Source: Coprinellus micaceus (taxonomy: Eukaryota > Basidiomycota > Agaricomycetes > Agaricales > Psathyrellaceae). From it: DNA of 64,000 nucleotides. The position numbers and the translations under genes are program-made. Below are positions 59,118 through 64,000 of this stretch, one piece after another (position 1 is the first letter of the stretch; every line of letters starts with the position of its first letter). Below the pieces are notes generated by a model. It was not told the DNA's origin and made no database searches. It saw only the letters and a list, made by a program, of their open reading frames with translations. Where the stretch lies: the NCBI GenBank assembly GCA_951394405.1, contig OX596345.1, positions 1,550,001-1,614,000 on the forward strand, given 5' to 3'.

Positions 59118-59184
59118 TACCTCACAATTGTTTTCACCCGCTACTTGTAACTTACCCAGATCTACATTCTTACCAATCTCCATC

Positions 59185-60922
59185 TTAGACCCCTCGACCA
59201 TCTTCGAGCACCCTCCAACAAACACCCTCCCACACCTTCTCCGCTTCCTTCGCACTCTCCTCATTCTCGTACCCACCGCGCTCTTCATTCCATCCCTTTC
59301 TCCCAACGCCCTTCACACACGTAGCCCAACCATCGGATTTCTCGAGCGCACGCCACTTTTGTCGGAGGGCGTTCTTCGATTCATAAATCTTCAAATGCCA
59401 TGCGGGGATCCTACAGTGAGAGCCCTCAGGTAGGAAATCGCTATAGTCGAACTGTTCCGAGCTCCCTTGGAAGACGTGCCATCGGCCCCAAGTGTCCTTC
59501 TCTTTTCCCCCTCCTTCTGCACTGCCCGGACCTTCTCCCCAATCTTCCCGATACCTCTCCTTCACCAATTGCACCTCCTTTTCCAGATTTAACAGCCCCG
59601 GATCGGAGAATGCAGAGAGCACCGCGCGGGCCTGTGCGTCGACGAGCGGGAAGGGCGCGACGAGGAATGGGATGGCGAGGAAGGCCAGGCTTGTCGGTGG
59701 GTAAGGCAATGATGAGGAAGCACCTGCAGAAGAGATTGAGATTGGCCATACGTGTCGTGCGAGGTGATGCACACTGTAGCCCGTGTTCCACAGTCCTTCT
59801 ACTCCTCCCCCTTCATCTTCCCTAGGCCCATCCGAGTCCGAGCCAGGGGGCGGAGGATACCCCTCCTTAAGAATATGGGGAGGCAAGAAGGGGTATCCAT
59901 ACGAGTACCCAGTGGCGAGGTATCCATGATGTATTCCTTCTTCCACTTCCCCGTTTTCGAAGGCCACGGTTGGAGTCGAGGTGGACGCGAGAGAGTGGTA
60001 TAAGGAGACGCTCGGCCGGCGAAGGAGAAGGTTCCCGTTAGCTTGAGGAACCGATTCGGAGGCTGAGGCGGTCGTTGAGTGAATTACCGTGTATGAATGG
60101 GATTCAGAGGGTGGTACCGAGAGGAAGTCGGCCACGAGGTCTTGCCCACTCGGCCCAGCGCCTACGACGAGGATTTTTATTTCTCGTCGGGACGGCCCTT
60201 GATCTGTTGGCGGAGGAGGGGGACGTCGGTACCACATTGCATGCGTCGCAACTCCCTTCTCGACCCACTCGTGAACACCCGGGGTGGTAGGAAAACGGGG
60301 GGAAGAGTAGTGCCCGTTGGATATTATCACCAGGTCCGCGCGCGTCGTTTCCCGGAGCCCCTGTTGCTCTTCCTGCCCGGCGGGTCCTTTCACGGTCTCC
60401 ACGATCCACATCGCATCTTCCTTACTCCAATCTATGTTTACCACCCGAGTGTTGAGGCGTATGTGAGGGCGGAGGTCGTAATACTGGATGTACAGCCGCA
60501 AGTATTCGAGCACTGCGGCAGCCTTGGGGAAGAGAGGCGCGTCAGGCGGGAAGGGGAAGGCAGGGAATGACATGACTGGGTGCGGGAGGTTTGTTGTAAG
60601 GGAGTCGTACATGGGAGTTGCGGGTGGGATGGTAGAAGATATTGGCTCTGCTGGTAGCCTTCGCGCATGTCAATTGCCGGTTCAGTTTTGTAGTTGGGAG
60701 ATGGTAAAATGGGGCGCGGTTAGCAAGGGAGGAGGGGAAGCAGAGTAAATGATCACACCAAACCCCACAGGCATCCTCCCTCGCCTCGAACACGACCACT
60801 TCCCAGTCCCCGTTCTTGTACTCCTCCCTTTTCAACACAGATTTGAGTGCGCAGATTCCAGCTGGACCAGCGCCGATTATCGCAATGGTCTTCTTGCTAG
60901 TGGTGGTGTGCAGAGTAGCCAT
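59185..60922 (-). CDS. Flavin-containing monooxygenase (543 aa, 2 exons)
   Basis: Predicted exons are 60922-60757 and 60650-59185, separated by a 106-nt intron that restores the run GVWSEPISSTIPPATPMYDSL. The FAD-binding motif is at about residues 13-22 (AIIGAGPAGICAL). The second, NADP-binding, motif is ILVVGAGPSGQD (about 190). Between them lies the linker NGHYSSPRFPTTPGV, in the position of the FMO signature. This layout places it in the flavin monooxygenase family, which oxidises soft nucleophiles (S or N) using NADPH and O2. The nearest known comparison would be yeast Fmo1, which oxidises thiols for redox balance. The actual substrate is not visible. There is no membrane segment. Confidence 0.88.
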
Positions 60923-62122
60923 CTGAGGTACAGGGAAAGCTGTTCCTTGTATTCGGCCGAAATGCTCAAGGTCTTAAATACCAGTCGAGTTCAGCGTTGA
61001 ATCGAGAGGAGAGATCCGGGGATAGTGGGCCTCGGCCTTCATTGTGGTGACTTTGCGCAAGTCGACAGTCAATCTGTCCCAACAGGATCATCCAGATAAT
61101 CGCGCAGGGCACTGGAGGGCACTGGCAGGTCTGGCGATGTTGCTGCCGTGCATGCCGACACTGGAAAGGACGTCGGGCATTTGTCGGAATCTTGGCGTGG
61201 ATAGAAAGGACCAGGATCGGGTTTGGATGACCGATGGAATTGACAAGCAGGGCACGAGAGGGTGCAAGGCAGCCACAGGAGCACAAATTGAGAGCCCAGC
61301 GGGTGACTTGGCGCCTGGGGTAACTTGAATACGCTCCGAACCTCCACTAATGCGACAGCCACTAGAGAGCTTCACGCTGGGAAATAGTCCAGGGTGTGTG
61401 CCCTCTTGGTGCCCAACTGCCTCTGGCCCCCCCTTTCTTCCCTCTTCCTGAGGTGGGAGGGGTCCGCAAACTTGTCGACCTGCGGCTCGGCGAGCGGAAG
61501 AGAGACAGGGCGTTGTATTGGAAAGGCTACGCAGTCAACCGTCCCCTTCAAGGTGGATTTCTGAGCAAGAGTACATACTAGATTCAATATCACAATCACA
61601 CTCACCAAACTCCATTAACTCCATTTTATGCTTCGAAGGCAACGATTCTCATTCCTGCCTCTCCCATGCCTCACTTCTAGGGTACATGTCAAGCCGCAGC
61701 ACCTGCCTAATATCGCGATCGTCTTCGTCTTCCTGGTGCCGTTCGTCATTATAACCACTAGCATTCTGAATATAGCGTTCTTCTGGGGAGATTCCTTTGC
61801 CTTTGGGTGGAAATAGGTGGACATCTAGCTAACCTAGGAACGAGTTAGAAAGAGAGATGCCAAACCTCGTCATCACTGTTGTGGATAGGGGCACGAGTCC
61901 AGATGGGGATGGCCTGCGCGACAAATCCCAATTCAAGTCGCGAGACGTCTCGTGCTTTTCTCTGGACTGTCACGTCACGTCCAAGCACCCACCTTCGCGA
62001 CAAAAGGAGGCCAATCCAGCCACAGAAGCGTTAAGGCAAGGAAGACTCGGACCAGGTACGTGGGACAACTTCAATACACCCCGGTCCCTCAATATAAAGG
62101 TGATGCGGACGTAGAACGGAGA
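60923..62122. other. Divergent interval with a 62-codon open frame
   Basis: 1.2 kb between the monooxygenase (minus) and the last gene (plus). It includes a plus-strand ATG frame at 61628-61816 with one hydrophobic segment (NIAIVFVFLVPFVIITTSI), which may be a small membrane protein or chance. Nothing else is supported. The ORF that runs into the last gene from 61952 has no ATG before 62123. Confidence 0.35.
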
Positions 62123-64000
62123 ATGCCAGGACCCTTTCCCTCTAGCCAATACCGCACTGCGAAAAAGGCCAGAGCGAGTGCGAGTCCTTCCAAGCCGTCT
62201 GCCTCGTCGTCCTCGCGATTGGATGTGGGCGGATCTTCGTCAAAGTCTACATCGAAAACCACATCGTCGGCCTCGAGTTCAATCCTGTCTTCTGTGAAGA
62301 GTACGTCGAAGAGCAACGCGGCGAACGCGTTAAGAGCGAGGATAGCCCTCGGCAAGGCTCATTCTAAGCCCCACTCATCCTTCAAGCCTAGCTCGACCAA
62401 ACCGCGTCTCAACTTGAACTCGGGCGGCGTGTCAAAGACCCAGATACGAGAAATTGCGGAGAACACGGAGAAGGCAAGACAAGCTGTGCTTCAGGATATT
62501 GCTAAAAGCAAGGCCAAGGAGAAGGAGCAGGAGAAAGACAAGAGTGCAATGGTGGTCTCGTCGACCAACGCCCGTCGGTCATCGACAGCGGCAGGATCAA
62601 ACCCCGGGAACGCGAGACAAAACGCCACCGCATCGTCGTCTTCCTCCTCTCATCCCGCACCACCTCAGAGCGGGCCAATGCCAGTCCAGAACGGTGCTGG
62701 CTTTGCGATGTACTATCCCCCTCCCGCAAATGTTGTGTATCCGCAAGTACCATACCCCCAGCCTCCACCGTTCGTTTTCAATGCCAACACCAACCGGCGA
62801 CCATCTGCATACTACAACACGCTTACAAGCCCAGTCGAAGGCCCGTCGCCCACGACGACGACGTTTCAGTCCAACGCGCCAGCGCCAGCACCACCGTCAA
62901 CTGCCCTTGTCAACGTCGACGTTCTACACCGGGACCTCACTGCGCTGTATCACGCCCACGACCAACTGTTCGGGCGTATGGCCTCCGTTCTGCAGGCTCA
63001 AGAGGCGCAGGGAGGGGTGATTCAGGCCTTGCAAGGACAGTGTACGGCTCTAGTGGAGTCTGAGGGAGAAGGTCGGAAAGCTATGCAGGGGGGGTTCGAT
63101 GCACTTTTGAAGGAAGTCAGGCAGGAGAGGCAGGAGAGTAGGCAATGGCGGGAGTCTCAGGCCAAGCTGTTTGGCGAGTTCGCGATTACTCAGACAGCTA
63201 TGCGCAAGGTGCAGGAGGAGTTCGGAAAGTTGTTGGGCAAGCCGAAAGGAGGGCGAGATGGAAGGAGCTTGTTTGAGAGGATGGAGGGTGTGGAGTGGGG
63301 TGTCGGTGAGATCGGGTTGATTCTTGGGGACCCAGAGGCGAATGCGCCGGAAGGTGAGTTTCGTCGCTCGTGCGTACGGTCTGAAACGATTAGAACTAAT
63401 TCTTGTGCATATACCCAGGTAGCGACTCTAACCAGCGTCCTACCCATTCATTAGTGCAGCCTGAAGCAGGCCCTTCGACAGTTACCCCAAGCCAACGTGA
63501 GCGCATATATTCACCCATCTTACCTCAACGCGCTGATGGCTACTCACAGTGAATACTCGTGACGAGCCTATCGAAATCGATGTCGACGAGCCCTCTGCTT
63601 CCCCGTCCACCACACCTCCCGATCCCGCTCAAGAGTCGCCTCAGCCATCACGCCCACAAGAGCCCGAAGAGCAGCTCGTGCGATCGTCGACCTCTGGTTC
63701 GGCGGCTTCAAGTTCGACCGCACCAGACCTCCACGCCCTTCTTGGCCTCAACACCGGGGTTCCTCCTCAAAGTTCTCAGTCATCCGGGGTAAGCGGTCTC
63801 CCAGATCCGCCGCAATCGTGCCTAATGATGTATATATATGCGCATGATAGGCTCACTCGCCAAACGAGTCTGCCTTCGACTTTGACTTGGAGTATCCGCC
63901 AGATAACTCCCAACCAGGCGCTGCCGCATCCCAGAGGCGAAGGTCGAAAACGCCCGAACCGTCTCCTTTGCGCGTCGCTCAAGACCAAGGTGCTCAAGTG
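62123..64000 (+). CDS. Unknown Ser-rich coiled-coil protein, 5' part (runs off the right edge)
   Basis: Predicted exons are 62123-63353, 63419-63496, 63550-63788 and 63851 onward. The frame is still open at 64000, giving at least 566 codons. The N-terminus is Ser/Lys-rich with basic patches (possible nuclear signal). It then has a helical charged piece (QIREIAENTEKARQAVLQDI), a Pro/Tyr-rich low-complexity part, and a clear coiled-coil region at about residues 270-385 (LHRDLTALYHAHDQLFGRMASVLQAQ, VRQERQESRQWRESQAKLF). Acidic and Ser/Pro-rich exons follow (EPIEIDVDEPSASPSTTPPDP). The segment EPIEIDVDE resembles a SUMO-interacting motif, which is inference. I do not recognise the family. Confidence 0.7.

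Noticed and set aside
1..64000. CRISPR arrays, operons, riboswitches, telomeric TTAGGG arrays
   Set aside because: None seen. The organism is eukaryotic and no regularly spaced repeats or telomere repeats occur in the window.

Overview
This window looks like a basidiomycete nuclear chromosome, most likely from a mushroom-forming (Agaricomycete-type) fungus. Nearly every gene is cut by short GT..AG introns of about 43-72 nt, often with CTNAC-type branch sites. The conserved genes are typical fungal ones: Rad52, Stn1, Rpn3, Sec62, Sec20, Swp1 and a complex I assembly factor. There is no sign of operons, ribosome binding sites or CRISPR. I built exon models by hand from reading-frame phase, splice sites and comparison between paralogs. 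Coordinates given as exons are my predictions.

Layout. 1-1119: 5' part of an unknown gene on the minus strand. 4.5-13.7 kb: three members of one F-box-like family, with a FYVE/SAP/RING ubiquitin ligase and a small unknown gene between them. 13.7-16.6 kb: gene-poor, with diverged repeats. 16.6-18.7 kb: STN1 (telomere capping). 20.3-25.7 kb: two head-to-tail EH-domain endocytic genes, one with three EH domains and one with a single EH domain. 26.25 kb: a perfect 42-nt palindrome. 26.7-28.1 kb: an HMG-box gene. 28.1-30.3 kb: empty. 30.3-34.1 kb: a tandem pair of mitochondrial TPR genes. 34.2-35.2 kb: SEC62, followed by a small unknown gene and a decayed gene fragment. 36.6-37.2 kb: an intact MITE with 113-bp terminal inverted repeats and a 9-bp target-site duplication. 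37.4-39.2 kb: RAD52. 39.6-40.5 kb: an NDUFAF2-type assembly factor. 40.7-44.0 kb: an 11-exon membrane protein with a WW-like motif. 45.6-46.6 kb: SWP1. 46.8-48.0 kb: an MDR oxidoreductase, divergent from RPN3 at 48.4-50.0 kb. 50.4-51.7 kb: an unknown, probably mitochondrial protein. 52.1-55.7 kb: a large F-box protein with zinc-ligand-like cysteines. 57.0-58.4 kb: SEC20, ending in HDEL. 59.2-60.9 kb: a flavin monooxygenase. 62.1-64.0 kb: 5' part of an unknown Ser-rich coiled-coil protein.

The genes do not form one pathway. Loose themes are membrane traffic and the secretory pathway (SEC62, SWP1, SEC20, two EH proteins), ubiquitin-proteasome function (RING ligase, F-box proteins, RPN3), DNA ends and repair (STN1, RAD52) and mitochondria (TPR pair, NDUFAF2). 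The most interesting non-genic item is the Mutator-like MITE 176 bp upstream of RAD52. The most interesting genic items are the local duplications: the F-box family, the EH pair, the TPR pair and a WW-gene fragment. I did not find a clearly undescribed multi-gene system.
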